Positions 37,701 through 45,056 are shown, counted from the stretch's first letter. The stretch is 64,000 bases of DNA from Synechocystis salina LEGE 00031 (GCF_015207985.1 NZ_JADEVV010000004.1:55747-119746), one strand, 5' to 3'. Notes: generated by a model from the sequence alone, not told the origin. Translations and numbers: made by a program.

Positions 37701-38211
37701 GATTAACCGTAAAACTCTGGTAATAAAGATCGGTATCCTCTCGGATAGCTTGGTTTTTAGCTTGCTCTGCATCAACTTTTTGCCCTACTACAAACACAGT
37801 GCCGTCATCTTTGGCGATCGCCCTGGGGGCCAAATCTCCCACAGCATCAGCAGTTAAGGCCTGGGGAGTTGCTAACCATTCGGTTCTGCCCCCGGAGTTA
37901 TAGCGGGCGGCGGTGTAAAAAAGATTGCTGTCATTGCCACTGCCCTGCTGGTAAACCACCACGAGCCCCGGCGCTGGGGCGGTACTACTTTCTCCGCTGG
38001 TGGGTTGGATTAACTTATCATTGGCAATCAAGTTCAGACTGGTGAGGGATTGATTGCCCACATTGGCGATCGCCTGGGCGTTCTCCCAAGTACCAGAATT
38101 AACGTTATAGACAGCGTGCCAGAGTGAGGTATTTTCCACCCAAACAACATGGGTAGTTCCTGCTGAATCGGTGGTAATGGCAGAAAGGCGATCGGCCAAA
38201 TTGATAGTCAT
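25723..38211 (-). CDS. Giant surface/secreted FG-GAP protein B (Slr0408-like)
   Basis: This protein of about 4162 residues is collinear with protein A: SwmB-like repeats, LamG about 1260-1460, FG-GAP about 1823-2243 and 2593-2987, BNR-like repeats between, RTX about 3390-3447, Calx-beta about 3613-3700 and DUF4114 about 4057-4150. Unlike A it carries an extra array of about 388 residues (2988-3375) placed between the last FG-GAP repeat and the RTX segment. I use the ATG at 38209-38211 (MTINLADRLS), which aligns with MAINFSNRLS of A; an upstream start adds 20 residues without homology. A methyltransferase and pyrC follow on the 5' side as for slr0408. No signal peptide; a type I secretion route is inferred. 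Confidence 0.88.
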   Translation of the reverse strand: MTINLADRLSAITTDSAGTTHVVWVENTSLWHAVYNVNSGTWENAQAIANVGNQSLTSLNLIANDKLIQPTSGESSTAPAPGLVVVYQQGSGNDSNLFYTAARYNSGGRTEWLATPQALTADAVGDLAPRAIAKDDGTVFVVGQKVDAEQAKNQAIREDTDLYYQSFTVNQNQFINGNTSAFIRPTNQKNSYNYLGRNLDAPAANYEILSAGETEFLGNKPKYQGLGANWNASSDFNLNGLSLLIAKKLGEQPDKVLERIFGPLILSISLQGSSGQNPEWSLFGGGESTDGRLLLNALATLGRKQRRNIGNSDDSNRFDRWRRQGRGALGESAQDGFDVSFTLSSLYSYGNSNANSDGKFPLYLETGGALASLAGSIPLFGFDNILNVGLSANFGLFFNAGVALQWQVAPKDPASYFPVLAPYLDLSGNTDRLFITDSFSFVPGFSQDTAILALLSNLEAAFASIDQNSSVELESLLVGIPVTLGFEGSIEIPYIFKLFGSIGFFADGTFTIKGDTPSSITIGAPYNINVNLLGIISARYAGFPTWTQTFPSSSSQDNQTNTATETNNIASVDGFLLTINLAQSLDPNLNLNPTDFTVTVTNANGQISTIPVFGVVVQTDNQSNTSEVILRLNQEIPYTSLNDQPFANVVVKYTGNQLGTFTDSAVAIISSDTIIYTYNPTSGTGNDYTQNNQQITIAFNAPLDPDILAFKNQLLQWFTVTNSSNQSIAITDVAVNQSRIVLTLASNTVINPGEIYTVQYNPDASGEQQLKTANQDTVTAFTVSNGTAPTARGLVNGTFVSAANVQTQPVLSNLTSDFAQDTSPALALTSQGDILLAWSSDSPPITPISVLAEGDYIYLVFADNLKNDSANPPSNSQFVIKTSDGNSINPTNVSLAQNTVTLTLNNSVNASQVVAVAYSLSGINFSSNLSLTDATNTSFWIPDFSNNIQLASESNTAPTTLPGSILSNLLTIPFNQTLNVNQIPNSDQFKVTVNGNVNSPINITSVTVNDTSVTLVLNQIIGQGQLVTVTYTPNSNGDNNLVSNASTPQTVAQFSTNNFLTTASSSSTVIKTAFSPFGDSGISSITTIPGTSGVNSDVAAILYTNPSTQTVQNVVAWVNVDTSALSVQAIPGQNYGPNEVALITSAAQQSDIYYAVLGPDNQWSLAAPIFPSQPGQDQKVTLGVGPDDSLLAAWLNTQLNSNGDPHTTIQFATFNGTSWTAPTTLGGANPSINPNSFSELSISSLNGQPVIFWTESPPPSYSNLVSEQNPLLYLRLGELSGTTAINQGQLSLQGNGTYSASGYTLDQVGALENTNTNTGDFNPAVLFNGGGVTINSPVPVSVQGFSVEFWFKLPTTGGVVGLANFAGVFDLSLNGDSLIFALNNGSNTQITEAITANHWHYVVGTYDPVKQILALYVDGQLVDSLENIAFANLPPSGTLTLAGNGGPVYLDEFAFYNSILSHTDNGSSPSSLGENFLNLTGSQLIDGVLGVNEIGSRYQARFFDPVTAGPETNYSVWDSSSNSWQSPVSINPVDEVVPTILAAANNPIWDIVSAKPGSNNNAQITPNGNPDTIFQVNLTGQQGSQIVGFSVTTSDGQLWSLGTNGNGQTLGGWQVGVILAESTDSAKLGLEFVSGDNLLNSLNPGVTFSHRVMGATETFTIFVDTEGSPLTSPATVNVYLKGENNPVQFTSLAPIPNQGGPVSANALDYLGNQVLGIATVKEANDASLSLVDSGFVVNTNNPAIAAVIASGFSNGALAYVAVGNRGYTSQGNSVKGSIQILFAGGDVLGQKTTNALTTTDLSGNPDGVLITGINDTGDINNDVPMALVTGDVDGDNIDDLVIGDANANGGTGRIYVIKGSYLTSLNNQKQIIDLSNASQWTSDQGFVIDGIDTGGGAGFSVAIGNFTGNGPQIAFGAPFAQNSSGVAVGKVYLVFSSNPSQLSPPIHIGSSFSLTNPQNPAQTVTVGETAGYSLGVSRRTTGGPLTFTNNANDDLFIGSSTYGVTINNQWVGKSALPAGNQGNYPDTTTIAAGAVHVFSQPSGQSFGKVATYTGPNVPAANGVGANYLAGAAIALGDFTDLDGDGQQDLAISALGVNGSAGAVYVLSGGKAVASSSDQALNEVSHLTINGGIAGGKAGMTIMTPGDVNGDGYQDFLITAPQSGNGTGQSYLLFGPLDLSEVGQQFNLSVTGTDSKNIFLLNGSLPNQLAGTAVVSLGNITGKTGPNNTPIDSFLISAPNAQQFYVVFGQSWLADDGSIKLSDIASDNGFVIDGNLINSPLTNRFSNSLDNSPSKTSPALIANNGTLYLAYTDSSGQIHFTSSTNDGQTWGQAVSLPSNVQTAFTPSIAFYNDVLYLAYVDAAKGLYVASSTDNGETWNSPYQLGGLSSTAPTLVVYQDSLFFFFTADNSTSSILYFYSDNSNSNAQNPLTSADWIYSNQIVGGNYSTSSDMSATVLDNTLYLALTGGQIGNPTNPPSIYIVSGTGNDLANLTWSDYKVDNISPANQTPGLTTDGKTLYLSYTNDSDGNINVITSTDGNNSNNWTPSQTIVGLPRQILPVLATAANQLYFAYAGESQGVYVTESPLPYVDSIVDNGRLVQFLGDINGDGFADIFSGGNNAGAIIFGNSTQDLLTAASGSDDLVISVPDANLEEVISLGDFNGDGFHDVGILANNGNFYVVLGNTNLGDLKTLSITSSTAPVVISQVGGVTKSMAIGDYNGDGYDDVLLWGDNGNQVAWGNAPGSLNNFTKIDYTEAPTSATGVDLNGDGIPEIAIGSDQRKIAGQISTAGTFSLLPNPTTASVIDTLAGANQLVNIGDFNGDGIADLAVLASNYYAATLGDPTRLDQAGNQGGVFIYYGSLQGLTNSSQPDVILAAPFTTVSNQQSPFFLSEIAQAGDVNGDGFDDLLISSPFTVTANDDQGSVFVVFGGNNWSNQPFDLGQLGANQNQSSSFYGFLVNGLPDAQAGFAISGGSDVNGDGFDDVVIGAPGNYETQLSQNTVIGDDKGRIWYNGQQINSGNSDPAVISMVVQENASGVPQVVVGLVNGEVWWYNGSSWSQLGISPLTDGPWPVIQMAVQWNGNNPPQVVICGSYGCYYYDGTNWLSNPLISVDFDEPLISQLAVQWNPDRNVQPQIVVGQGPGTEGPQSQVQYYNGANSSLQTLEYNNGSDSNDPAYPITHMAVLWQANGNPQIVTAVGDDGGVRYYNGSSWTYLENPKPGWSSPVTQLSVQWSTEGQPQVLVSLKNGAVFYYDGQGFSNLRSVGGPPISQMAVQWNSDGTPQVVIAFGDKGGVEYYNGSSWITVADNNPGWSSPVTQMSVQWGRDGQPDIVVGLKNGVAIALPYNGSGWDQNGIAGVGTAINQLTSLWSETFVNSGNGDNLSYVLFGSDFNDTVNQTGTIGDDVMLGSPTGESFLAGQGDDQIYTKGGLDVVYAGPGDDWVAVSDTYFRRLDGGTGFDILALQGYNGQNWDITTLSPGLRLQNFETIDIRDYGANQLTLNSLTVTNLSSNNTLVVLMDESGDSLQLSSDFSADGTIYQYGQRFYQYKSNNSAAVVLVNQPTTPSFTAPSHNQPQPILPSGAGVGNGNNLTNGNQGLTNFSDPNLLTKLFVSSPLATEVREAVDFVIERTGNLDKYVLVSYLTQDMDGKAGNRYLPVAGQLIFSPGETSKTVTVEIPNDGIYTGDRQFGLLVSLLDEGLELGNWSQEFSLAGDGNGSQIRRWNYLAGELENSLMEGIVNFSTTTKGGQSQTEINVGGLEEFNDFFSYNPLTGNYESLMSNNVTGAKFSYLDGENSPHGVKLTLLDGDRGDADGVSNGLVETKGYLGRTIPGLITNNNRVFWAPTNADGQVQLRLISSSDQNYELGWIVVDDQNGTINGLQPNDPGYETAALARKQVIFQDQDSSSNHSLTRTLAQESFTNPLELAKTEEQFFGSLENSNLEANRYYMLYSQQGGKTTFSINTSPTVETDSRGYHQFNFGGVTAEISSKTLVVPGILNQTVTVEASISRAGVYDNAIALYQVDSLTGGLDVNGDRQIDLKPGEIGYLQAALNRAQNPLTGVNLTAPDSFFGTTKQTINLLGNNMYGMVIIPNATIAEVLNQNPGNDPNLGPVALFSFNEANPGGISQMSRLGSNLFGFEDIVGGGDQDYNDVILQFSFPTSIAMN
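28084..29246 (-). repeat. Eight-unit repeat array inserted in giant protein B
   Basis: This segment encodes eight units of about 45 residues, each with a pattern such as GVEYYNGSSW...SPVTQMSVQW..DGQPDIVVGL. It is absent from protein A, where the sequence runs straight from GAPGN to DNLSFVLFGS. The flanks here are GAPGN-YETQ and NSGNG-DNLSYVLFGS, so the array is an in-frame insertion. Unit number and YY-x-G-x-x-W/W motifs suggest a seven- or eight-bladed beta-propeller, possibly a lectin-like binding module. Confidence 0.8.
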
Positions 38212-38475
38212 AAATCGAGTTAATAGCTGGAACAACAGACAAGGCCAATGACTTTGATCTGGCTTGGCCACTCAATACTGAGATATTGTGTCGATATTTT
38301 GCCGATTTCCCTTTTGCTCTTTGTCATTGTATCTAAGCAACCGGGAAACCAACCAATTTTTGAGTTAGAAAAGTTGAAAAAACGACCATACTCAGTAATA
38401 TTACTTAACAATCAATGAACACAGTCAGACGGTCAGACAGGAATAGAAACTTTGATCTTAAATATTTTTAGATAA

Positions 38476-39288
38476 TTATGGCTTTTTGCCACTGACTAAA
38501 AATGCGGTAAAAGCACAGAAAAAGTCTCCAGCTTGATCACATTGATTAATTGTCATGAGCCAAAGAGTAAGATCATTTTGACTTATAAATCCCTGTTCGC
38601 TAATTTTTTCCACCGTCCGAGATAGGTCTAAAATTTTATCGGCTAATTCAAACTCAGTCAGGCAAATGGTAATGGGTTCCACAGTGATGTCAGTTAAGCC
38701 TGCCTGCCGGAAATACTTAAAGAGATAGCGACCCACCCAGCCGGAAGGAAAGTTATCACACCAAAAATTAACCAATGCACGGGTTGTGGTTCGTTGCTCG
38801 GAGCCAATTACCAATGTTTCCCAATCCGGCTCAAAAGCCACTACCCAACCATTGGATTGCACAACTCTGGCCATTTCGGCGATCGCCTTTTGGGGCTGGG
38901 CAACATGTTGTAGGGTGCGGTCAACTCTAGCCGCAGTGAAATTAGCATCGGGAAAGGGTAATTGCTCTGTGTTAGCTAGGATAAATTCAAACTTAGTGGA
39001 GGATTTTTTTGCCCGTTCCTTTGCCTGGTTGAGCATAAATTGACTGCGGTCCACCGCTGTAACTTTACCAGTTTCTCCCACATAATTGGCCAATAAAAGG
39101 GCGTCATTACCCGTGCCGCATCCCACTTCTAGCACTGAATCACCAGGCTTTAATTGCATTTTTTCAAACGTCTTTTGTTTGTAATATTTATACAAGTCTA
39201 GTGACTGTTGCAATTCCAGACAGCGGATGAAGTTTTCGATATTTCCAGAGTTGTCTAAATCTTGAAAGTCGCTGGCAAAGTAGGTCAT
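38476..39288 (-). CDS. Class I SAM-dependent methyltransferase (Slr0407-like)
   Basis: This is a 270-residue methyltransferase. Motif I is VLEVGCGTGNDALLLA, the acidic end of strand beta2 is TAVDRSQFML, and motif 'EQLPFPDANFTAARVDRTLQ' resembles the Methyltransf_11/UbiE group. The C-terminal third (ITVEPITICLTEFELADKIL) is less conserved. Substrate is unknown. It sits between pyrC and the giant gene on the same strand, the order of slr0406-slr0407-slr0408. Spacing of 75 bases to pyrC would allow a shared transcript. Confidence 0.82.
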   Translation of the reverse strand: MTYFASDFQDLDNSGNIENFIRCLELQQSLDLYKYYKQKTFEKMQLKPGDSVLEVGCGTGNDALLLANYVGETGKVTAVDRSQFMLNQAKERAKKSSTKFEFILANTEQLPFPDANFTAARVDRTLQHVAQPQKAIAEMARVVQSNGWVVAFEPDWETLVIGSEQRTTTRALVNFWCDNFPSGWVGRYLFKYFRQAGLTDITVEPITICLTEFELADKILDLSRTVEKISEQGFISQNDLTLWLMTINQCDQAGDFFCAFTAFLVSGKKP

Positions 39289-39363
39289 AATTGCGGCTCA
39301 GTGAAAAAAAGCAAATCTATCTAATTACTATTAATAATTTTCACTGCACTTTAGCTGTTTAGA

Positions 39364-40392
39364 TCACACCATTTGCCAGGTGATTTCTTCCCCCGCCCGT
39401 AACGGCACCAGCCCAGATTCTGGAAAGGGCAATTCAGCGGGAATGCGCCACGGTGTTTTGGTCAATGTAATTTGTTCTGTATTGCGGGGCAGTTGATAAA
39501 AGTCCGGGCCATAAAAGCTGGCAAAGGCTTCCAGTTTATCCAGGGCATTAGCTCCTTCAAAGACTTCCGCATACAATTCCAGGGCGTGGAGAGCGGAATA
39601 GCAACCGGCACAACCACAGGAGCTTTCTTTACTATTGCGGGCGTGGGGAGCGCTGTCCGTACCCAAGAAAAACTTCGGATTGCCGGATGTGGCCGCCTGC
39701 AGCAGGGCCAAACGGTGTTCTTCCCGCTTCAAAATTGGCAGGCAATAATAATGGGGACAAATGCCACCTTGAAACAAAATATTACGGCTAAATAATAAAT
39801 GTTGGGGCGTAATGGTAGCGGCAATATTATTGGTCGATAAAACAAACTCCACCGCATCGCTGGTGGTGATATGTTCCAACACAATCCGCAGTTGGGGGAA
39901 TTTTTCTCTGAGGGGAATTAGATATTTTTCAATGAATACTTTTTCCCGGTCAAAAATATCAACCTGGCGATCGGTCACTTCCCCGTGGAGTAGGAGGGGC
40001 AGGTCTACCTGTCCCATGGCTGCAAGCACGGCATCACACCGACTGATATCTGTCACGCCAAAGTCTGAGTTGGTGGTGGCTCCAGCGGGATAATATTTCA
40101 CTGCTTTGACAAACTGGGATGCCTTGGCCGCAATAACCTCTTCGGGACTAGTGTTGTCCGTCAGATAAAGGGTCATCAGCGGCTCAAACTGGCTCCTCGC
40201 AGGAACAGCCGCAAGAATCCGCTCTCGATAGGCGGCGGCATCGGCCACGGAACGCACTGGAGGCTTCAAGTTGGGCATGACGATCGCCCTGGCAAATTGA
40301 TGGGCTGTGTGGGGCAAAACTGCCTTGAGGGCCTCTCCATCCCGTAAGTGCAGATGCCAGTCGTCAGGTCTGGTGATGGTAAGCTTTTCCAT
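39364..40392 (-). CDS. pyrC: Dihydroorotase
   Basis: This 342-residue class II dihydroorotase catalyses reversible cyclisation of N-carbamoyl-L-aspartate to dihydroorotate in the cytosolic pyrimidine pathway. Metal ligands are visible in [11 protein letters not shown] near the N-terminus, the lysine that is carboxylated in [13 protein letters not shown], histidines in LLHGEVT and LEHITT, and the aspartate in FLGTDSAPH. Length and motif order match E. coli-type PyrC. It is the Slr0406 equivalent. The ATG at 40390-40392 begins [16 protein letters not shown], the family N-terminus. Confidence 0.95.
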   Translation of the reverse strand: MEKLTITRPDDWHLHLRDGEALKAVLPHTAHQFARAIVMPNLKPPVRSVADAAAYRERILAAVPARSQFEPLMTLYLTDNTSPEEVIAAKASQFVKAVKYYPAGATTNSDFGVTDISRCDAVLAAMGQVDLPLLLHGEVTDRQVDIFDREKVFIEKYLIPLREKFPQLRIVLEHITTSDAVEFVLSTNNIAATITPQHLLFSRNILFQGGICPHYYCLPILKREEHRLALLQAATSGNPKFFLGTDSAPHARNSKESSCGCAGCYSALHALELYAEVFEGANALDKLEAFASFYGPDFYQLPRNTEQITLTKTPWRIPAELPFPESGLVPLRAGEEITWQMV

Positions 40393-40443
40393 TACTTAAT
40401 CATAGGCTGGTTGAGGCTGAGTTAAAAGCTTTTTTCTCCTTTC

Positions 40444-40719
40444 TTAAACTTCAAAATTTAAGGGGCTTGGAGACGGCGATCGGGCAATTATTTCGTAGAG
40501 CACATCAGGGTCTAAATCAGCTCCATTGGGCCATTGAATAGTTCCAAGTTCCGGATTGACTTTGACTTGAGCAAAATATTCAAGGTCTTTAAGTGGCTCA
40601 AATACACCTGTAAATTCAACTTGTTTTTGAATGTCAACTATCCCGTCTTGATTGTCTTCAAAGCGCAAGTAAAGCTTGTAGTTTTTGAGTGGGTTAACAG
40701 CGACGATATCTTGTAGCAT
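40444..40719 (-). CDS. DUF2442-family protein
   Basis: This 91-residue protein has the DUF2442 pattern: 'YKLYLRFEDNQDGIVDIQ', then 'FEPLKDLEYFAQVKVNPELG', 'TIQWPNGADLDPDVLYEI' and a proline-rich end. DUF2442 proteins are small and often lie beside a DUF4160 protein in toxin-antitoxin-like pairs, with a suggested antitoxin or regulatory role. No DUF4160 partner is present here, so this is a solitary copy. The next gene to the right is a broken DUF433 antitoxin on the opposite strand, which marks this spot as a landing site for such modules. Confidence 0.75.
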   Translation of the reverse strand: MLQDIVAVNPLKNYKLYLRFEDNQDGIVDIQKQVEFTGVFEPLKDLEYFAQVKVNPELGTIQWPNGADLDPDVLYEIIARSPSPSPLNFEV

Positions 40720-40846
40720 AGCTTATTCCAATGGTTGAATTTTCTCCTTGACGACAGAACTTAATAAATGCTTACCTGTTACCCTAGGCGATCGCCTACA
40801 ATAATGGTAAGTAATAGCCACAGGTCTGTTCAAATTATATTTCGCC

Positions 40847-41047
40847 ATGGATTATCGCAACCACACACATTACAGTCGATCCCAATAAGCGAGGGAGTAA
40901 GCCCTGAGTGCGGGATTACGTATTACGGTCTACGAAGTCCTTGAATATCCTACCTCTGATATGACAGAAGTAGAAACTCTCGAAGACTTTCCCGATCTAA
41001 CTAGAGAAGACCTTAAGGCTTGCCTAGCTAGAAAATATCAAGACTGA
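40847..41047 (+). pseudogene. Broken DUF433-family antitoxin gene
   Basis: Combining frames gives MDYRNH, then ITVDPNKRGSKP, then VRGLRITVYEVLEY, then LEDFPDLTREDLKACLA, a standard DUF433 antitoxin. Three lesions break it: a frameshift just after codon 6, a TGA where the family has Cys, and a one-base loss in the G-run before LRIT. The last 40 codons remain open to a TGA at 41045-41047. The usual DUF5615 toxin partner is not found downstream. Confidence 0.85.
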
Positions 41048-41061
41048 GAACATCAACCATT

Positions 41062-42321
41062 TTAATCTGTAGTCTTTTCTTCTACTTCTCTTGAACGGAA
41101 ATACCAAAACATATTTGCCAAAGAAACTTCTGATGATAGAGAAAGATTTTTCACATTTAAGCTGTAGTATTTCATCGCTTCTGCTTGTTGAATAATGTAA
41201 TCTTGAATTTCCCGTTTAATACTTTTATTGATCAAAATTCTTAGATAAGTATCTAGTGCATAAGGATGAGATTTGCTTAAAAAATCATCATAAAATAGTT
41301 GCTCTACTGGTTTTTTAAATGAAATGATAGAGGTATTTTTTGTCTGCTCCATTTGGGCTGAAAAGTCTGCGCTTTGAAGTTGTTTCAGTTCCGATTCTGG
41401 CAATGTTTCGAGCCAGTTAAGACTATTCTTCCAGTTCTCTAAAAGTAACAAATCATGATTGTTAATCCGAACTATTTCAGGAAAAATGAATTCCAAATCT
41501 TCTATACTTTCAGACGCGTCAATAACATTTACTAGATTGTGTTTGATTTCACTTTGCAGGGCTTCGGTTCGGTGTCCTGAAACTACAAACTCTTCTTGTA
41601 ATTGATAAGTTGCAATAATAGTTTGCTCGATTATCCAAGCACATTCAAAACGTCGAAGCTTAGCTGGAGCAGAGACTTCTTCCATTAATTGGTGGTTTGC
41701 ATAATCTGCATGAGCTTGATAAAGCATTCCCCTTACGGCATCAATTTCTGCATTCCTTCTTACTAAATCTTGAATTTTAACTGCAGAAGCTAATCTATTG
41801 ATAGCCTGAGTAAATAGCCCGTAAGCTCTAACCAAGACAACCCTATGTTGCTCAAAGTTAATATCATATATTGCTCTTTCGACGGCCGTAATAATTTCTT
41901 CTCCCTGAGCGTCTAAAGCCTGTCTAATATCTAAAAATCCTTGGTCAACTTTAATATCTAACTGCTCAACTGCTTTGCGTAACTTTAAAGTTTGGTAAAG
42001 ATTAACGGCAGATAAAATCGTAGTTGCCGCTACCCCGACACCAATGATCGCCGTCGTAGTTTGCAATACGCTTATGCTAGCTTGCAATGACTGGAAACCT
42101 TGATTCATTTGATAAATTTGGAATCCTCCCATAGCCAAGTTGACAGGTACTGTTAGTGGACTTAGGGAAGCGCCATTGTTAATTACGCCAACCGCAGGCC
42201 CGATAAAACGACCTGTGGCAACATCCCTAGCGATACCCAAGGGAGTTCCATTGGAGAACACCGGCGCAAATTTGCCCGCTTCTATACCGGCTTGAATAAG
42301 GGGGGGGAATTGGAAGAGCAT
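41062..42321 (-). CDS. Unknown membrane-associated coiled-coil protein
   Basis: This 419-residue protein is of unrecognised family. The first 75 residues include glycine-rich hydrophobic stretches (GIARDVATGRFIGPAVGVIN), followed by a helix of about 25 residues (TTAIIGVGVAATTILSAVNL) that could span or insert into a membrane. A predicted coiled coil comes next (LRKAVEQLDIKVDQGFLDIR). The C-terminal 250 residues are helical and Glu/Leu-rich. The start ATG has GAGGAA about seven bases upstream. It is transcribed divergently from the dynamin-like gene with about 200 bases between, in AT-rich HIP1-free DNA. This suggests a partner of that GTPase, perhaps an effector or membrane anchor. Function is not deducible. 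Confidence 0.7.
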   Translation of the reverse strand: MLFQFPPLIQAGIEAGKFAPVFSNGTPLGIARDVATGRFIGPAVGVINNGASLSPLTVPVNLAMGGFQIYQMNQGFQSLQASISVLQTTTAIIGVGVAATTILSAVNLYQTLKLRKAVEQLDIKVDQGFLDIRQALDAQGEEIITAVERAIYDINFEQHRVVLVRAYGLFTQAINRLASAVKIQDLVRRNAEIDAVRGMLYQAHADYANHQLMEEVSAPAKLRRFECAWIIEQTIIATYQLQEEFVVSGHRTEALQSEIKHNLVNVIDASESIEDLEFIFPEIVRINNHDLLLLENWKNSLNWLETLPESELKQLQSADFSAQMEQTKNTSIISFKKPVEQLFYDDFLSKSHPYALDTYLRILINKSIKREIQDYIIQQAEAMKYYSLNVKNLSLSSEVSLANMFWYFRSREVEEKTTD

Positions 42322-42524
42322 GCTGATTCCTCGTTTATGGTCTAAATAAAAAGTTTTGTTACAGATTTAATCGCTATGCTTGTAAATTAGATTTGTTTTA
42401 AGTATAAGAGTATAAAGTTAAAAAATATTCTAAAAACTTTAGAACTCATAGAGATTATGACATATTGTCATTAAATCTTGATAATTGAGACACCATTCAA
42501 GCTTAACTAGTTTTCATTACGATT

Positions 42525-45056
42525 ATGAATGATTCTCCTCAATCCGCTCCAGTTGTAAATCTTATCTCCAAAATTATTGGGCAGCCATTGACACAACAAG
42601 AGGTTAGCCCTCCTGTAATCTTTATTACATCTGTCTTGTATGTATTGAATGGGGTAATTTTTGCAGATCAGTCAGTAGATGCAGAAGAAAAAGCTCGGCT
42701 AGAAAAAACTATTGCTGACCTTTGTCCTGAAGGTAGTCAAGCTCGTGATTTAGCCTATCTTATCAACGAAAATGTTGAACAACAAGGACTTTATCACAAC
42801 ATGAATAATCTGGATATATTGACACAGGATTTTTCTGAATCAGATAAATTGTTATTGTTGAGTCTAGGCTATGAAATGTCTATGGCTGATGGAAATTTAG
42901 ATAAAACGGAAAAAAGACATCTAAAAACTATTGGAACTTTTTTAGAAGTTGATGATCAATTTTATCCATTTCTTGAGTCACTATTTACAGATCCAGAGCA
43001 GTTAGATACTGAAATTCTCAAGGAATTCAAAAACCTACTTGATCCTGCCAGATTCCATCACTTAGATGAAATTTTTGTTGTTGCAGCGAATCAAATACTT
43101 GATCAAATTCCCGGACATAAAAAAACAAGAGAAGCTAAACCACTACCAAGAAATTTAGTTGATTCCTTTGAAGAATTGGAAAAGTTCAAAATTAAGTCTT
43201 ACTCAATTAAAGGCACTTTTGAGAGAATAAAGTCAATTTTAGATTCTGCCTATCAAGATAGTTTGATTTCCAATGCGTGTATGAATAATGCTGAAAATAT
43301 TTCGCAAGACATTCAAAGATTACAAGAATTCAGGATTGCCGTTGTTGGAGATTTCAGCCAAGGTAAATCGACATTACTTAACGTATTGTTAGGTGAAGAA
43401 ATTCAGCCTGTTCGTTCTATTCCTTGCAGTGGCACAATTACATCTTTGAAATATGGTCCCGAAAAGAAAGTAATATGTTTTTACAAAGATGGGACATCAG
43501 AAACAATACCATTCTCTGATTATCAAAGTAAAGCATCAATGGATAAAGAAGCTGCATTAGATAATGCAAGTCAAGGGTTAGCTGAACAGACAATTGAAAA
43601 AATTGTAGTTGAACATCCTAATTTGCACCTTTGTAAGCAAGGTATTGAAATTCTTGATTCTCCTGGTTTAAATGAACATCCAGAAAGAAGTATAATAACC
43701 CAGCAACTATTGAATGAGGTAGATGGCGCAATATTTTTAACAGATGCATCTCGTCCTATGACTCAATCAGAAAGAGAGGTAGTTAACGATGTAATTAGTA
43801 TGTTAAATATTGGTAGCAATCAAAATTCAGCTAACAATCTTTTTGTTGTTGTCAACAAATGGGATTTACTCCGCAAAGAAAGTGATCGGGAAGAAGTCAA
43901 AAAGAGAATTAATAATATTTTCATTAATAATCAGCTTATTTTTGGAGAAAATCGCATACACTATCTTTCAGCCCAAGAGACTTTAGATGCTATTTTAGAA
44001 GATAAAGACAATGAATATTTGTCCTTATTTACTAATTTTGTTAATGCATTAGAAGGTTTTCTTGGAAACGAAAGAGGCGACATCAAAATCAAAAGAATTT
44101 CTGATAAAATTTATTCCTTAATAAATTTAGCAATTGCTTCTTTAGATGATTTAGCTAATATTTTAAATAATCAATCTCAGAATATAGGAAGTGAAAAAGA
44201 AGAACTTATTAACCAGATTGGAGAAATCACTGGGCGTGATACAAAAATTCGACTTATGGCAAATGAAATACGAGATGAAGTCATTGAGGAAATCAATGAT
44301 TCCTATAATGAATGGTTAGAACTTTTACCAGATAAAATGATAACTCGTGCTCAAAACTGGTCATCAGAATATGGAGCATTTATGAATCGTGATAAACTTA
44401 TTGCTGATTACGCACGTCAATTTAATCAAGATTTATCGCATGAATTTAATAATTGGATTAATAAAAGCTTGAAAGACCGCATACTCAAAAGAGCAATTCG
44501 CGAGTTCAGGAAAAATGTTCAAGATGAATTAAAGGCTTTAGAACAAGAATCGATTCGTTTAGGGCAATCTAGCGGTAACTTATTTGAATCATTTAATTAC
44601 TCTTTTAATAATTATAATTTAGATGATGTGGGGGTAGGATTTGGCCTACTTATGACAGGTTTAGGTGCAGCCCTATTTGTTCCTGCAATGATATTTGCTG
44701 GCCCTATTTTGGCTATCATTGGAATGGGAGCCGGTGGTGCTTTAGCAGGGATGGGAATTGGGGACATATTTGGTATGGATGATAATATTCGGCAAAAAGT
44801 TTTTGAAGTTGGAATGGAACACTTTCTTAATACTTCTGAAGATATTGACAAAGTAAACGAAATTGGATATGAGATTTTTGATAATGAAATCCTTACAGTT
44901 CAAGAATTTCTAAATAGTCTAATCTCACAATGTGATTCTCGTATCAAAGCTATTGACAAAAAAGCTGAGCAAGATCAAGAACAAAACAATAATTTAATTA
45001 AAAACATAAATCAAATAATTAGTGATTTACAACAAATAAGTTTTTCACTTGACTAA
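42525..45056 (+). CDS. Dynamin-like GTPase with N-terminal TerB-like domain
   Basis: This 843-residue protein has a TerB-like helical domain over residues 30-160, with acidic metal-binding-type motifs DQSVDAEEKARLE and ADGNLDKTE. The GTPase follows: G1 GDFSQGKST (275-283), threonine G2 in SGTITSL, G3 DSPG (378-381) and G4 NKWD (444-447). A helical stalk comes next, and a glycine-rich hydrophobic hairpin at about 702-752 (FGLLMTGLGAALFVPAMIFA) probably inserts into the membrane like the paddle of bacterial dynamins. The family polymerises on membranes and remodels them in a GTP-dependent way. The fusion to TerB, a domain of stress and phage-defence loci, is notable. AT-rich and without HIP1, so probably acquired. 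Confidence 0.85.
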   Translation: MNDSPQSAPVVNLISKIIGQPLTQQEVSPPVIFITSVLYVLNGVIFADQSVDAEEKARLEKTIADLCPEGSQARDLAYLINENVEQQGLYHNMNNLDILTQDFSESDKLLLLSLGYEMSMADGNLDKTEKRHLKTIGTFLEVDDQFYPFLESLFTDPEQLDTEILKEFKNLLDPARFHHLDEIFVVAANQILDQIPGHKKTREAKPLPRNLVDSFEELEKFKIKSYSIKGTFERIKSILDSAYQDSLISNACMNNAENISQDIQRLQEFRIAVVGDFSQGKSTLLNVLLGEEIQPVRSIPCSGTITSLKYGPEKKVICFYKDGTSETIPFSDYQSKASMDKEAALDNASQGLAEQTIEKIVVEHPNLHLCKQGIEILDSPGLNEHPERSIITQQLLNEVDGAIFLTDASRPMTQSEREVVNDVISMLNIGSNQNSANNLFVVVNKWDLLRKESDREEVKKRINNIFINNQLIFGENRIHYLSAQETLDAILEDKDNEYLSLFTNFVNALEGFLGNERGDIKIKRISDKIYSLINLAIASLDDLANILNNQSQNIGSEKEELINQIGEITGRDTKIRLMANEIRDEVIEEINDSYNEWLELLPDKMITRAQNWSSEYGAFMNRDKLIADYARQFNQDLSHEFNNWINKSLKDRILKRAIREFRKNVQDELKALEQESIRLGQSSGNLFESFNYSFNNYNLDDVGVGFGLLMTGLGAALFVPAMIFAGPILAIIGMGAGGALAGMGIGDIFGMDDNIRQKVFEVGMEHFLNTSEDIDKVNEIGYEIFDNEILTVQEFLNSLISQCDSRIKAIDKKAEQDQEQNNNLIKNINQIISDLQQISFSLD

